Shown piece after piece: positions 1 through 8,074 of a stretch of DNA of 64,000 nt. Positions within the stretch are counted from its first letter, which is position 1; every line of letters starts with the position of its first letter. Under the pieces are notes generated by a model. The model was not told the DNA's origin, ran no database searches, and worked only from the letters and a program-made list of their open reading frames with translations. Source of the stretch: Bacillus sp. N1-1 (GTDB lineage Bacteria; Bacillota; Bacilli; Bacillales; Guptibacillaceae); NCBI RefSeq assembly GCF_009818105.1, contig NZ_CP046564.1, positions 2,294,001-2,358,000 on the forward strand, in the 5' to 3' direction. The position numbers and the translations under genes are program-made.

Positions 1-586
1 TGAAAAGCTAGAAGTCAAAAGAGAACTGTTTGCTAAGCTCGATCAAATCTGCCCGAATCATTGCATCCTCGCAACAAATAGCTCGACAATCGTAAGTTCA
101 AAAATAGCTGACGCAACGAATCGCCCTGAATCTATATGCAACATCCATTTTTTCAATCCTGCACTCGTCATGGATTTAGTAGAAGTTGTAAAAGGACCGC
201 ATACGTCTGATCAAACAGCGGATACAGCTTACGAATTTGTAGAATCCATACACAAAACGCCGGTTCTATTGCAAAAAGAAATTTCTGGTTTTGTTGCAAA
301 CAGGATTCTTGGAAAACTAATGGACGAAGCAGTTTACTTACTCGAGAACGGTTATGCAACACACGAAGAGATCGATCTCGTTTGTACGAAAGCATTAAAT
401 CATCCGATTGGACCTTTTGCACTGATGGACCTTACTGGTATCGATGTAAATTATTATGTACGACAACAGCGATATGAAGAGTCCGGAAATGAAGCAGATC
501 GACCAGCACGAATTGTAAAAGAAAAAGTAAACAATGGGGAACTTGGGAGAAAGACAGGCAAAGGCTTTTATAGCTATCAAACTTAA
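1..586 (+). CDS. 3-hydroxyacyl-CoA dehydrogenase, C-terminal part (5' end outside window)
   Basis: The frame is open from base 2 and runs to a TAA at 584-586, giving about 194 residues of a protein that is usually about 285. It would oxidise 3-hydroxyacyl-CoA to 3-oxoacyl-CoA with NAD+. The visible part holds the end of the Rossmann domain (ILATNSSTIVSS, then the catalytic-His region IHFFNPALVMDLVEVV) and the C-terminal 3HCDH domain (GFVANRILGKLMDEAVYLLENG, NHPIGPFALMDLTGID, GRKTGKGFYSY). It lies 17 bases upstream of an enoyl-CoA hydratase gene and is evidently in the same operon. A second, distinct paralogue lies at 1832-2683. The substrate is not readable from the sequence; PaaH-like and Hbd-like roles are both possible. 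Confidence 0.9.
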   Translation, partial: EKLEVKRELFAKLDQICPNHCILATNSSTIVSSKIADATNRPESICNIHFFNPALVMDLVEVVKGPHTSDQTADTAYEFVESIHKTPVLLQKEISGFVANRILGKLMDEAVYLLENGYATHEEIDLVCTKALNHPIGPFALMDLTGIDVNYYVRQQRYEESGNEADRPARIVKEKVNNGELGRKTGKGFYSYQT

Positions 587-603
587 ATGATGGGAGTTGT
601 TTG

Positions 604-1380
604 ATGATGGAGAATATCCTTTTCACTCAAGAAGATCACCTTGCTTATGTAACGATATCACGTCCTGACGTAAGGAACGCATTGAATAAAGAAACATTGA
701 TCGAATTAAAACAAACTCTGGAGAAACTTGAAGAAATGGACGAAGTGAAGTGTGTCATCATCACAGGCGAAGGAGAAAAATCATTTGCAGCAGGTGCAGA
801 TATTTCACAACTTGAAAAGAAAACCATGTATGATGCATTCAAATCAGGTAGCATGCAGGAAATCTATGATTATATCGAAGGCTATACGAAACCAACCATA
901 GCAATGGTAAACGGTTATGCGCTAGGTGGTGGATGCGAGCTTGCCATGGCATGTGACATAAGAGTTGCAGCAACTCATGCCAAATTTGGCTTACCTGAAC
1001 TCAATCTCTCCATCATTCCTGGAGCAGGGGGGACTCAGAGGCTTACAAGACTTGTCGGTAGAGGGAAAGCACTAGAAATGATTTTAACAGGCAAATTGAT
1101 CTCAAGTGAAGAAGCCGCTGCGATTGGCCTAATCACTGAAATGGCTGAAATAACACACTTAAAAGAAAAAACAGTTGAAATCGCCCAACAAATTATTAGT
1201 AAAGGTCCGATGGCCGTTATGATGGCAAAACTCGCCGTGAATATGGGAGCGGATACAGATATGAAAACAGGTTTACTCATTGAGAAGCTGTCACAAGCGA
1301 TTCTTTTTGCTTCAGAAGACAAAAACGAAGGAACGAGAGCTTTTCTTGAGAAAAGAAAGCCCGTTTTTCAAGGTAAATAA
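604..1380 (+). CDS. Enoyl-CoA hydratase/isomerase (crotonase family)
   Basis: This is a full-length crotonase of about 258 residues that would hydrate trans-2-enoyl-CoA. The CoA-binding/oxyanion-hole segment SFAAGADISQL and the GYALGGGCELAMACDIRVA stretch are present. Both hydratase glutamates are there: the Glu of GGGCEL and the Glu of FGLPEL, followed by PGAGGTQRL, so hydratase activity is more likely than isomerase only. The frame could begin at TTG 601, but GGGAG at 592-596 is better spaced for ATG 604 (or ATG 607), so 604 is chosen. It ends directly against the next gene (TAA then ATG). The physiological substrate (fatty acyl or phenylacetate-derived enoyl-CoA) is inferred only from operon context. 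Confidence 0.92.
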   Translation: MMENILFTQEDHLAYVTISRPDVRNALNKETLIELKQTLEKLEEMDEVKCVIITGEGEKSFAAGADISQLEKKTMYDAFKSGSMQEIYDYIEGYTKPTIAMVNGYALGGGCELAMACDIRVAATHAKFGLPELNLSIIPGAGGTQRLTRLVGRGKALEMILTGKLISSEEAAAIGLITEMAEITHLKEKTVEIAQQIISKGPMAVMMAKLAVNMGADTDMKTGLLIEKLSQAILFASEDKNEGTRAFLEKRKPVFQGK

Positions 1381-1803
1381 ATGGAGACAAATATAAGCAC
1401 TATTTATGATCGTGTTAGAACTGATTTTGAAACAAGTCCCTTTTTCAACTTATTAGGTTTTGAATTACGATCGATTACTGAAGATGAAGTCATCCTTGAG
1501 CTACCAATAGAAAGAAAACTATTAAACACACATGGAAGTCTGCACGGTGGTGTATATGCAACGATGATCGACAATATTATTAGTTTGAAAATGCGTTCTA
1601 TGATCGGCAGTCCTGTCATCACAATTAACTTAACCATAAACTATATTGCTCCAATCACAAGTGGGAAGGTTATTGCAAAAGCGTTCGTCTATGGAGAAGG
1701 AAAGCGAACGAAAATGGGTGAAGGAGTTGTGATGGATGAGAACGGAAAGCTTCTTGCAAAAGGAAGTGGAACGTTTAAAGTGATTAAATCGAAAGAACAA
1801 TAA
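1381..1803 (+). CDS. PaaI-type acyl-CoA thioesterase (hotdog fold)
   Basis: The 140-residue protein has the PaaI/HGG signature HGSLHGGVYATMIDN near residues 52-66, in which the Asp after HGG is the usual catalytic acid in this family. It ends with the GKVIAKAFVYGEGKRTKMGEGVV strand region typical of single hotdog domains. It would hydrolyse an acyl- or aryl-CoA thioester to relieve stalled intermediates and free CoA. The start ATG touches the stop of the hydratase gene, so translation is probably coupled. PaaI-type enzymes accompany phenylacetate pathways, but similar proteins occur in fatty-acid operons, so the substrate is open. Confidence 0.88.
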   Translation: METNISTIYDRVRTDFETSPFFNLLGFELRSITEDEVILELPIERKLLNTHGSLHGGVYATMIDNIISLKMRSMIGSPVITINLTINYIAPITSGKVIAKAFVYGEGKRTKMGEGVVMDENGKLLAKGSGTFKVIKSKEQ

Positions 1804-1831
1804 CGATCGTTAAAGAAAAGAGGCGTTGCAT

Positions 1832-2683
1832 TTGTCAATTCAAAAAATAGCAGTAATTGGTGCAGGAACTATGGGAAGAGGCATTGTCTATTCTGCTGCT
1901 GCAGCAGGACTCTCGGTCATTCTTCATGATGTCAGCGAGGCGTCATTAGAAAAATCCAAATCTTATCTACAAACGCAATTTGATCGATCCGTAAGTAAAG
2001 AGCTTCTTTCTAAAGAATTAGCTGATGAACGATTTAGAGAAATTAACTATACAACAGAACTATCTGAAGCTGCCAGGGATCGTGATCTAGTCATCGAAGC
2101 AGTTCTTGAAATAATGGAACTGAAAACAAGTATTTTTCAACAGCTTGATGACCTTACACCAGATCATACTATCTTAGCTACAAATACATCAACGATGAGT
2201 CCAACTGAAATCGCTGCCCAAACAAAAAGACCTGATCAATGTCTTGCCCTTCACTTTTTTAATCCCGTTCCAAAGATGAAGCTAATTGAAGTCATTTGTG
2301 GTTTAGAAACTTCTGAAGAAACGATTAGCCAAGCTATGGCCTTTGGGGAATCCATCGGTAAGGAATGCGTTCGAATCAATGAATTTCCAGGCTTTGCTGT
2401 CAGCCGTATGAATTGTCTGATCGGTAATGAAGCTATGAATATGGTCATGGAAGGTGTTGGTTCACCTGAAGACATCGACAAAGCTATGAAACTAGGGCTA
2501 AATCATCCAATGGGTCCACTAGAACTCGCAGATCTAGTTGGTCTCGATACAAGACTTCGTAACATGCAATATTTATATGAAACGCTCGGAGAAAAATATC
2601 GACCATGCCCGATTTTAACGAAATACGTTAAAGCCGGAAGACTAGGTAGAAAAAGCGGAAGAGGATTTTATACATACGATTAA
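1832..2683 (+). CDS. 3-hydroxyacyl-CoA dehydrogenase (second copy)
   Basis: This is a complete 3HCDH-family enzyme of about 283 residues. The N-terminal Rossmann motif is VIGAGTMGRG, the middle region is ATNTSTMSPTEIA and ALHFFNPVPKMKLIEV with the catalytic His, and the C-terminal domain has NHPMGPLELADLVGLD and GRLGRKSGRGFYTYD. The start is non-ATG. TTG 1826 is only two bases from the AGAGG at 1819-1823, whereas TTG 1832 is eight bases away and gives MSIQKIAVIGAG, so 1832 is preferred. It resembles the truncated enzyme at the window start but is a separate, diverged copy; two such enzymes in one operon suggest two different 3-hydroxy substrates or an isomer-specific pair. Confidence 0.92.
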   Translation: MSIQKIAVIGAGTMGRGIVYSAAAAGLSVILHDVSEASLEKSKSYLQTQFDRSVSKELLSKELADERFREINYTTELSEAARDRDLVIEAVLEIMELKTSIFQQLDDLTPDHTILATNTSTMSPTEIAAQTKRPDQCLALHFFNPVPKMKLIEVICGLETSEETISQAMAFGESIGKECVRINEFPGFAVSRMNCLIGNEAMNMVMEGVGSPEDIDKAMKLGLNHPMGPLELADLVGLDTRLRNMQYLYETLGEKYRPCPILTKYVKAGRLGRKSGRGFYTYD

Positions 2684-2698
2684 AAAGGAGAGACAAAC

Positions 2699-3847
2699 AT
2701 GGACTTTCAATTAGATCAGGACATTCAGTTTCTTAAAACCAACATCCGAAACTTTGTTGAAAATGAAGTCGAGAAGGTTGCCATGACGATTGAGCGCGAA
2801 GATCGTATACCAGACCGAATCATTGAGATGTCTAAAGAAATGGGATTATTCGGCTTAAGTATTCCAGAAGAATATGGGGGCTTAGGTATTGGTATGGTTG
2901 GAAAATGCGCTCTTTATGAAGAGTTGGGGAAAACACATAATGGTTTTACTACACTGATAGGTGCTCATACAGGTATTGGTTCTGTCGGGATCGTTGAACT
3001 CGGCAATGAAGAACAAAAGCAAAAATACTTACCCGATATGGCAAGCGGAAAGAAAATTGGTGCATTCGCCTTAACCGAACCTTCTGCGGGATCGAATGCA
3101 TCGAACTTAAAAACAACAGCAGTTAAAGAAGGAAATAAGTATATTTTGAATGGAACAAAGCATTACATTACGAATGCCACTGAAGCAGATATTTTTACCG
3201 TAATGGCAGCAACAGATCCATCAAAAGGTGCAAAAGGAATTACTTCATTTATCGTAGAAAAGAACTTTCCAGGCTTTCAGGTCGGTGCGGTTGAAGAAAA
3301 AATGGGATTAAAAGGATCTCACTCCGCTGAGCTAATTTTTGATAACTGTGAAGTACCTGAGGAAAACGTGCTTGGTGAGGTAGGAAAAGGTTACGTCAAT
3401 GCATTGAAAATTTTAGCGAATGGTCGAGCTGGACTCGCTGCGCGTAATCTGGGATCATCTCAAAAACTATTGGATTTAAGCATGGACTATGTACAAGAAC
3501 GCATTCAATTTGGAGTACCAATTATTGAACATCAGGCTGTCGCTCACATGGTGGCAGAAATGGGAGTAGAGATTGAAGCTCTAAGATCGTTTACGTACCG
3601 CGTCGCCTGGATGGTCGATCAAGGTGAAAAAGTAATCAAAGAAGCAGCCATGCTAAAGTTATACGGATCTGAAGTTTACAATAGAGTGGCAGACAAAGCG
3701 CTACAGGTTCATGGAGGAATTGGTTACATTTCCGATTATCCAATTGAGCGCTATTTTAGAGATGCGCGTATTACACGAATCTACGAAGGAACTTCTGAAA
3801 TCCAAAAGAACATCATCGCAAGTCAACTTCGAAAAGAGTACAGCTAA
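2699..3847 (+). CDS. Acyl-CoA dehydrogenase (FAD-dependent)
   Basis: This is a 382-residue acyl-CoA dehydrogenase of the short/medium-chain type. It shows the FAD/substrate signature ALTEPSAGSNASNLKTTA and the C-terminal IYEGTSEIQ motif, whose Glu (about residue 363) is the catalytic base in MCAD/SCAD relatives. It introduces the 2,3 double bond, passing electrons to ETF (no etf genes in the window). AAAAAGGAGAG stands just before the ATG. Its order between a 3-hydroxyacyl-CoA dehydrogenase and a thiolase completes a beta-oxidation set. Chain-length preference cannot be read; butyryl/isovaleryl-type substrates are as likely as longer ones. Confidence 0.93.
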   Translation: MDFQLDQDIQFLKTNIRNFVENEVEKVAMTIEREDRIPDRIIEMSKEMGLFGLSIPEEYGGLGIGMVGKCALYEELGKTHNGFTTLIGAHTGIGSVGIVELGNEEQKQKYLPDMASGKKIGAFALTEPSAGSNASNLKTTAVKEGNKYILNGTKHYITNATEADIFTVMAATDPSKGAKGITSFIVEKNFPGFQVGAVEEKMGLKGSHSAELIFDNCEVPEENVLGEVGKGYVNALKILANGRAGLAARNLGSSQKLLDLSMDYVQERIQFGVPIIEHQAVAHMVAEMGVEIEALRSFTYRVAWMVDQGEKVIKEAAMLKLYGSEVYNRVADKALQVHGGIGYISDYPIERYFRDARITRIYEGTSEIQKNIIASQLRKEYS

Positions 3848-3860
3848 AGGAGGATGAGGT

Positions 3861-5051
3861 ATGACTGAAAAGATTGTCATTGTTGAAGCTGTTAGGACAC
3901 CAGTAGGGCGTTATGGGGGCGTTTTGAAAAAATTTAATTCGGGTGAGTTAGCAGCTCTTGCAATTAAAGAAACGATCACAAGAGCAGGGATTACTCCTGA
4001 ACTTATAGATGAAGTTATACTTGGTGAAGTACGCCAAACAACGGAATCATCAAATGTAGCCAGAGTTGCCGCTTTAAGAGCAGGAGTGCCTGCCACCTCA
4101 CCCGCATTTACAATTAATCGACTTTGCGCTTCTGGTATGCAGGCCATCGTCTCAGCTGCCCAACAAATTCAGTCCGGGCAGGCTGAGATTCTCGTCGCTG
4201 GTGGTACGGAAAGCTTAAGTCACGCACCGATCTATTTACGCGACAGCCGCTTTGGTGGAGATAGAACAAAATTAGTAGATTCCAATCTTGAAGCTGGTCA
4301 ACAACCGGCCGAGTTATATGGTAATAATCTAGGTATGGGCATTACCGCAGAAAACGTAGCGGAAAAGTACCAGATTTCTCGAGAGGATCAGGATGTTTTT
4401 GCTGCTGAGAGTCAGCGACGTGCGGCAGAAGCCATCGAGGATGGCGTATTTGCTGAAGAAATCGTTCCGGTCGAGGTAAAGTCACGACGTCAGACCAACC
4501 TCGTTAACCATGATGAACATCCGCGTCCAGGAACAACGATAGAAAAGCTTTCGGTGTTAAAGCCAGTATTTAAAGAAGGCGGTTCGGTTACTGCTGGAAA
4601 TTCATGTGGTAGAAACGACGGAGCGGTGGCGATGCTTGTGATGACGGAAGCGAAAGCACATGAACTACAACTTCAACCACTTGCCCGAATTATTGACTGG
4701 GCTACCTCGGGCATTTCACCCGAAATCATGGGGGTTGGTCCTGTTCCGGCTGTTAAAAAACTTCTAGAACGAACAGGAAAGCAGTTAAATGATATCGGAT
4801 TAATCGAATTAAACGAGGCATTCGCTGCACAGGCGCTCGCGGTTATCCGTGAACTTGGGCTCCAGCCAGATAAAGTGAATGTAAACGGTGGGGCCATAGC
4901 GCTTGGTCATCCCCTTGGCGCTACAGGTGCACGCATTTTAACATCTCTTATGTATGAAATGAAACGTAGAGATGAGCGTTTCGGTATCGCCACACTGTGC
5001 GTCGGTGGCGGACAAGGAATGGCAATGATGGTAGAGAATATGGTTAACTAG
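3861..5051 (+). CDS. Acetyl-CoA C-acyltransferase (thiolase)
   Basis: This is a complete 396-residue thiolase II family enzyme that cleaves 3-oxoacyl-CoA with CoA (or runs in reverse to condense acetyl-CoA). The nucleophile is Cys89 in INRLCASGMQ. The His of NGGAIALGHPLGATGARIL and the second Cys of CVGGGQGMAMM complete the catalytic set. AAAGGAGGATGAGGT precedes the ATG. It is the last gene of the operon, followed at once by a strong terminator. PaaJ (3-oxoadipyl-CoA thiolase), FadA and AtoB types are not distinguishable here. Confidence 0.93.
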   Translation: MTEKIVIVEAVRTPVGRYGGVLKKFNSGELAALAIKETITRAGITPELIDEVILGEVRQTTESSNVARVAALRAGVPATSPAFTINRLCASGMQAIVSAAQQIQSGQAEILVAGGTESLSHAPIYLRDSRFGGDRTKLVDSNLEAGQQPAELYGNNLGMGITAENVAEKYQISREDQDVFAAESQRRAAEAIEDGVFAEEIVPVEVKSRRQTNLVNHDEHPRPGTTIEKLSVLKPVFKEGGSVTAGNSCGRNDGAVAMLVMTEAKAHELQLQPLARIIDWATSGISPEIMGVGPVPAVKKLLERTGKQLNDIGLIELNEAFAAQALAVIRELGLQPDKVNVNGGAIALGHPLGATGARILTSLMYEMKRRDERFGIATLCVGGGQGMAMMVENMVN

Positions 5052-5052
5052 A

Positions 5053-5077
5053 AAAGACGGGATACCGTCTTTTTTTA
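5053..5077 (+). terminator. Rho-independent terminator of the beta-oxidation operon
   Basis: An 8-bp stem AAAGACGG / CCGTCTTT with a GATA loop is followed by a run of seven T. It begins two bases after the thiolase stop codon. Confidence 0.9.
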
Positions 5078-5143
5078 TTCAGCCGATACTGCTTTACACA
5101 CTACTCATTTAGCAAAAAAATAACGAGCTAAAGGAGGTCAAAA

Positions 5144-5623
5144 ATGAAAATAAGACAATACGAACCTAAAGACTTAGATCAAATCATCGAATTATTTCAA
5201 CAAACCGTCTATATCATTAATCGACAGGATTATTCAGCGAATCAAGTAAATGCATGGGTGAATTCAACGACTAAATCAATAAGGTATTCAAAATGGGCAC
5301 AAGAATTTGAGCAGAATTTCACTTATATAGCTGAAGAAGAAGGAGAAGTTGTTGGCTTTATCGACTTGACCGCAGCCGGCTATCTTGATCGTTTATATGT
5401 GCATCGTTATTTCCAGAGAGCGGGAATTGCTTCTCTGCTTCTCTCAGAAATTGAATCTACTGCACGAAGTCAGCAGTTAAATAAGATCACCACAGAGGCT
5501 AGCATTACAGCACGTCCATTTTTTGAAGCACAACATTTTCAGACGATCAAGAAACAAACTGTTGAAATAAGCGATGTCAAAATGACTAACTTCTTGATGG
5601 AGAAAAAGTTGAAACGCTTTTAG
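5144..5623 (+). CDS. GNAT family N-acetyltransferase
   Basis: This 159-residue single-domain GNAT has the acetyl-CoA pyrophosphate-binding loop QRAGIA (in LDRLYVHRYFQRAGIASLLL) at about residues 85-104 and a preceding beta-strand EVVGFIDLTAAGYL. AAAGGAGGTCAAAA precedes the ATG. It is monocistronic, lying between a terminator and a convergent gene. The acceptor substrate is unknown; related Bacillus proteins are annotated only as putative acetyltransferases. Confidence 0.85.
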   Translation: MKIRQYEPKDLDQIIELFQQTVYIINRQDYSANQVNAWVNSTTKSIRYSKWAQEFEQNFTYIAEEEGEVVGFIDLTAAGYLDRLYVHRYFQRAGIASLLLSEIESTARSQQLNKITTEASITARPFFEAQHFQTIKKQTVEISDVKMTNFLMEKKLKRF

Positions 5624-5798
5624 AGGGAATTCTAACGTGCAAATTTGAAGTAGTTGATCGATGAGATTTAACAGTAGTATTAAACTTAAAGAGAAATTGC
5701 TTCGAAAAAAAGATTGACTTTACACTGTCAAAGATGAGATAGGAGAGATCATTGAAAAAAAGAGAGACGGTTAAATCAGCAGTCAGTTCATCTCATCA

Positions 5799-6398
5799 TC
5801 AATATTTAATTTGAAATTCTTTTGAGTATCCAATAGCGGCAAGGATAGTCCCAGCTGTTTGAGCATAACTTCCTAGCCCCAAAATTTTCTCTCCAAGTTT
5901 GATCCGTTTTCTTTTAATAAACAAAAGCCCAATTGTCTCTACTGAGAGCGCATAAGTCTGAATGGTCAATCCTGTTGTAATTAATCTAGCATAAGCTGAT
6001 TGACTTAGGCTTGAACCTTGAGCTTCAAAGCCAGCACCGATTGTTTGAACCACGCCTCCAATAATATCAATAGTTAGACCGTCATCTTCGTCTAAGCTAA
6101 GTGCTTGAGCGCCTCCCACCACATTAGAAGCATTACCTGCCGCCTGTAGCCAGGAACCGAGAATCCCTAGCATTTCCTCCTGCTTACCAACTGATAAATT
6201 CGTCCGCCCTATAGCTTGAAGCGAATCTCCTGTTGCCTCAATCGCATTCCCAATAGCATACAGGTCGCCACCAACTTCATCAACGATTTCTCCTTTTTCC
6301 CCCATTGCAACAAGTGTATTTCCGATCGAAACAATACCTGCTCCTAGAACTTGTATCCAAGCTCCTATAAGTATAATCGAATCCCTGTACACCTCCAA
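5799..6398 (-). CDS. Glycine-rich repetitive protein of unknown function (DUF6944-like)
   Basis: The 199-residue protein is almost entirely made of loosely repeating units of about 11-22 residues with Gly at regular spacing, for example GNTLVAMGEKG, GDLYAIGNAIEATGDSLQAIG, LGILGSWLQAAGNASN, GVVQTIGAGFEAQG and LGSYAQTAGTILAAIG. It has no signal peptide or clear catalytic motif; the hydrophobic, Gly-zipper-like pattern could pack helices or insert in membranes. The TTG start has AAGGAGAGG eight bases upstream, which fixes it. It matches my memory of a Bacillus family named DUF6944 repetitive protein, but that match is unverified. It is convergent with the GNAT gene and divergent from the siderophore operon. 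Confidence 0.7.
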   Translation of the reverse strand: MEVYRDSIILIGAWIQVLGAGIVSIGNTLVAMGEKGEIVDEVGGDLYAIGNAIEATGDSLQAIGRTNLSVGKQEEMLGILGSWLQAAGNASNVVGGAQALSLDEDDGLTIDIIGGVVQTIGAGFEAQGSSLSQSAYARLITTGLTIQTYALSVETIGLLFIKRKRIKLGEKILGLGSYAQTAGTILAAIGYSKEFQIKY

Positions 6399-6615
6399 TA
6401 CTGCATCCTCTCCTTATCATTTCTTCATCCTATTCAACGATAAGAAGCAATGTTTGTATGCTTATATTCATAAACCATGAAATGACTTCATAGTAGAGTA
6501 AATATTCCTCTTTTTCTCTTTATGCTGGAAAACTCCACTAAAAACTAATAAGTACATATTCCATTTTATGGTTACTATTACATTCAATAGACCTACAAAT
6601 ATCCCACCTAACCAA

Positions 6616-6701
6616 TGAGAATAGTTCTCAAGTATCATTGAATATGATAATCATTCTCATTTATAATGTTACTTGCAACACATTGAAAATGATTATCATT
6701 T
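6616..6701 (+). promoter_or_regulatory. Fur-controlled promoter of the siderophore operon (three Fur-like boxes)
   Basis: Three 7-1-7 inverted repeats resembling TGATAATnATTATCA are seen: TGAGAATAGTTCTCA at 6616-6630 (three mismatches), TGATAATCATTCTCA at 6645-6659 (one mismatch) and TGAAAATGATTATCA at 6684-6698 (one mismatch). A sigma-A promoter is interleaved: -35 TTGAAT at 6638-6643, 18-base spacer, -10 TATAAT at 6662-6667. The middle box fills the spacer and the last box lies just past the expected start of transcription, so iron-loaded Fur should block RNA polymerase. The rest of the 320-base gap between 6399 and 6718 is AT-rich with no further gene. Confidence 0.88.
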
Positions 6702-6718
6702 AAAAAGGATGGTTCTAT

Positions 6719-8074
6719 ATGACTGTTAAAGATTTAGCCAATAACCAGACACTGCTTGCCCAACAAGAAAGAAGAGAATCGAATGCAAGATCTTATCCAA
6801 GAAGGATACCGATCGCAATTGATGAAGCAGAAGGTATTTTTGTTACAGACGTGGACGGAAAGCGATACTATGACTGTTTGGCGGGTGCAGGAACACTTGC
6901 ACTTGGACATAACCATCCTGTAGCGATAGAAGCAATGGAGAAGATTCTTCGCGATAAGCGACCGTTACATACATTAGACATTACAACGCCAGTGAAAGAA
7001 GAGTTTGTGAATGAAGTGTATTCAAGCTTACCAGAACAATTTGCCGATCGGGCTAAAATTCAGTTTTGTGGCCCTACTGGCGGGGATGCCATTGAGGCAG
7101 CTTTAAAATTAGTCAAAACAGCAACTGGAAGAAGCAGCATCCTTACTTTCCAGGGTGGGTACCATGGTTCTACACATGGGACGATGGCGATCAGTGGGAA
7201 TCATGCTCCTAAACAATATGTTCAAGGCTTGATGCCTGATACTCACTTCATGCCGTATCCTTACGCCTACCGCTGTCCATTCGGAATGAATGATGAAGAG
7301 GGACACAGGGTTTCAAGTACCTATATCGAAAATCTTCTCGATGATCCAGAAAGCGGCATTTTACCCCCAGCAGCCATGATTCTTGAGGTCGTACAGGGAG
7401 AAGGGGGGTCAATTCCGGCACCGATCGAATGGCTTAAAGAAATGAGAAGAATCACGAGTGAGAGAGGAATCCCTCTCATAATTGATGAAATTCAAACTGG
7501 CATCGGTCGAACGGGTAAAATGTTCGCATTTGAACATGCAGGGATTGTACCGGACGTTATTGTGCTTTCAAAAGCAATCGGAGGAAGTTTACCTCTTTCC
7601 GTTGTGATTTATGATCAAGATCTTGATAAGTGGAATCCGGGTGCGCACATTGGTACTTTTCGAGGAAACCAAATGGCAATGGCTGCTGGGACTGCTTCGT
7701 TGAAATTTATTAAAGAGCATGAGCTTCACAAGCATGCAGCTGCAATGGGAGAAAGAATGATTACTTCACTAAAAGATATGCAACACCAATTCCGTGAAAT
7801 TGGTGACGTTAGAGGGAGAGGATTAATGATTGGGGTAGAAATTGTAGACCCCACGGAAGTCCAATCTGCTTCAGGAAGTTATCCATCTCACCCTGCATTA
7901 GCAAGCCGCATTCAGAGAGAATGTTTTAATCGAGGGTTGATTTTAGAAGTTGGAGGGAGAAACGGCAGTGTCGTAAGACTTTTGCCTCCGCTGATTATAA
8001 CGAACGAGCAAGTGACAGATGTCCTCACGATTATTGAAGAAGCAGTAAAAGTTGCTGTAGAGTCAATCGAATGA
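6719..8074 (+). CDS. rhbA: Diaminobutyrate--2-oxoglutarate aminotransferase (siderophore pathway)
   Basis: This 451-residue class-III PLP aminotransferase makes L-2,4-diaminobutyrate from aspartate semialdehyde and an amino donor. The PLP Lys is K285 in VIVLSKAIGGSLP; the Asp/Gln region LIIDEIQTGIGRTG and the GPTGGDAIEAALKL phosphate-binding segment are present. It is the first gene after the Fur-box promoter, with AAAAAGGATGG upstream of the ATG. Together with the overlapping decarboxylase gene it would supply 1,3-diaminopropane, as RhbA-RhbB do in rhizobactin synthesis. EctB-type aminotransferases are related, but the neighbours argue for the siderophore role. Confidence 0.93.
   Translation: MTVKDLANNQTLLAQQERRESNARSYPRRIPIAIDEAEGIFVTDVDGKRYYDCLAGAGTLALGHNHPVAIEAMEKILRDKRPLHTLDITTPVKEEFVNEVYSSLPEQFADRAKIQFCGPTGGDAIEAALKLVKTATGRSSILTFQGGYHGSTHGTMAISGNHAPKQYVQGLMPDTHFMPYPYAYRCPFGMNDEEGHRVSSTYIENLLDDPESGILPPAAMILEVVQGEGGSIPAPIEWLKEMRRITSERGIPLIIDEIQTGIGRTGKMFAFEHAGIVPDVIVLSKAIGGSLPLSVVIYDQDLDKWNPGAHIGTFRGNQMAMAAGTASLKFIKEHELHKHAAAMGERMITSLKDMQHQFREIGDVRGRGLMIGVEIVDPTEVQSASGSYPSHPALASRIQRECFNRGLILEVGGRNGSVVRLLPPLIITNEQVTDVLTIIEEAVKVAVESIE

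Noticed and set aside
5752-5814. A 20-codon ORF starting at TTG 5752 with AGGAGAG upstream
   Set aside because: It overlaps the 3' end of the minus-strand glycine-repeat gene, lacks a promoter of good quality and looks low-complexity; chance is the simpler reading.
6734-6916. Antisense ORFs inside the aminotransferase and many similar overlapping frames across the window
   Set aside because: They lie wholly inside well-supported genes on the other strand or frame, have no binding sites and no family features.
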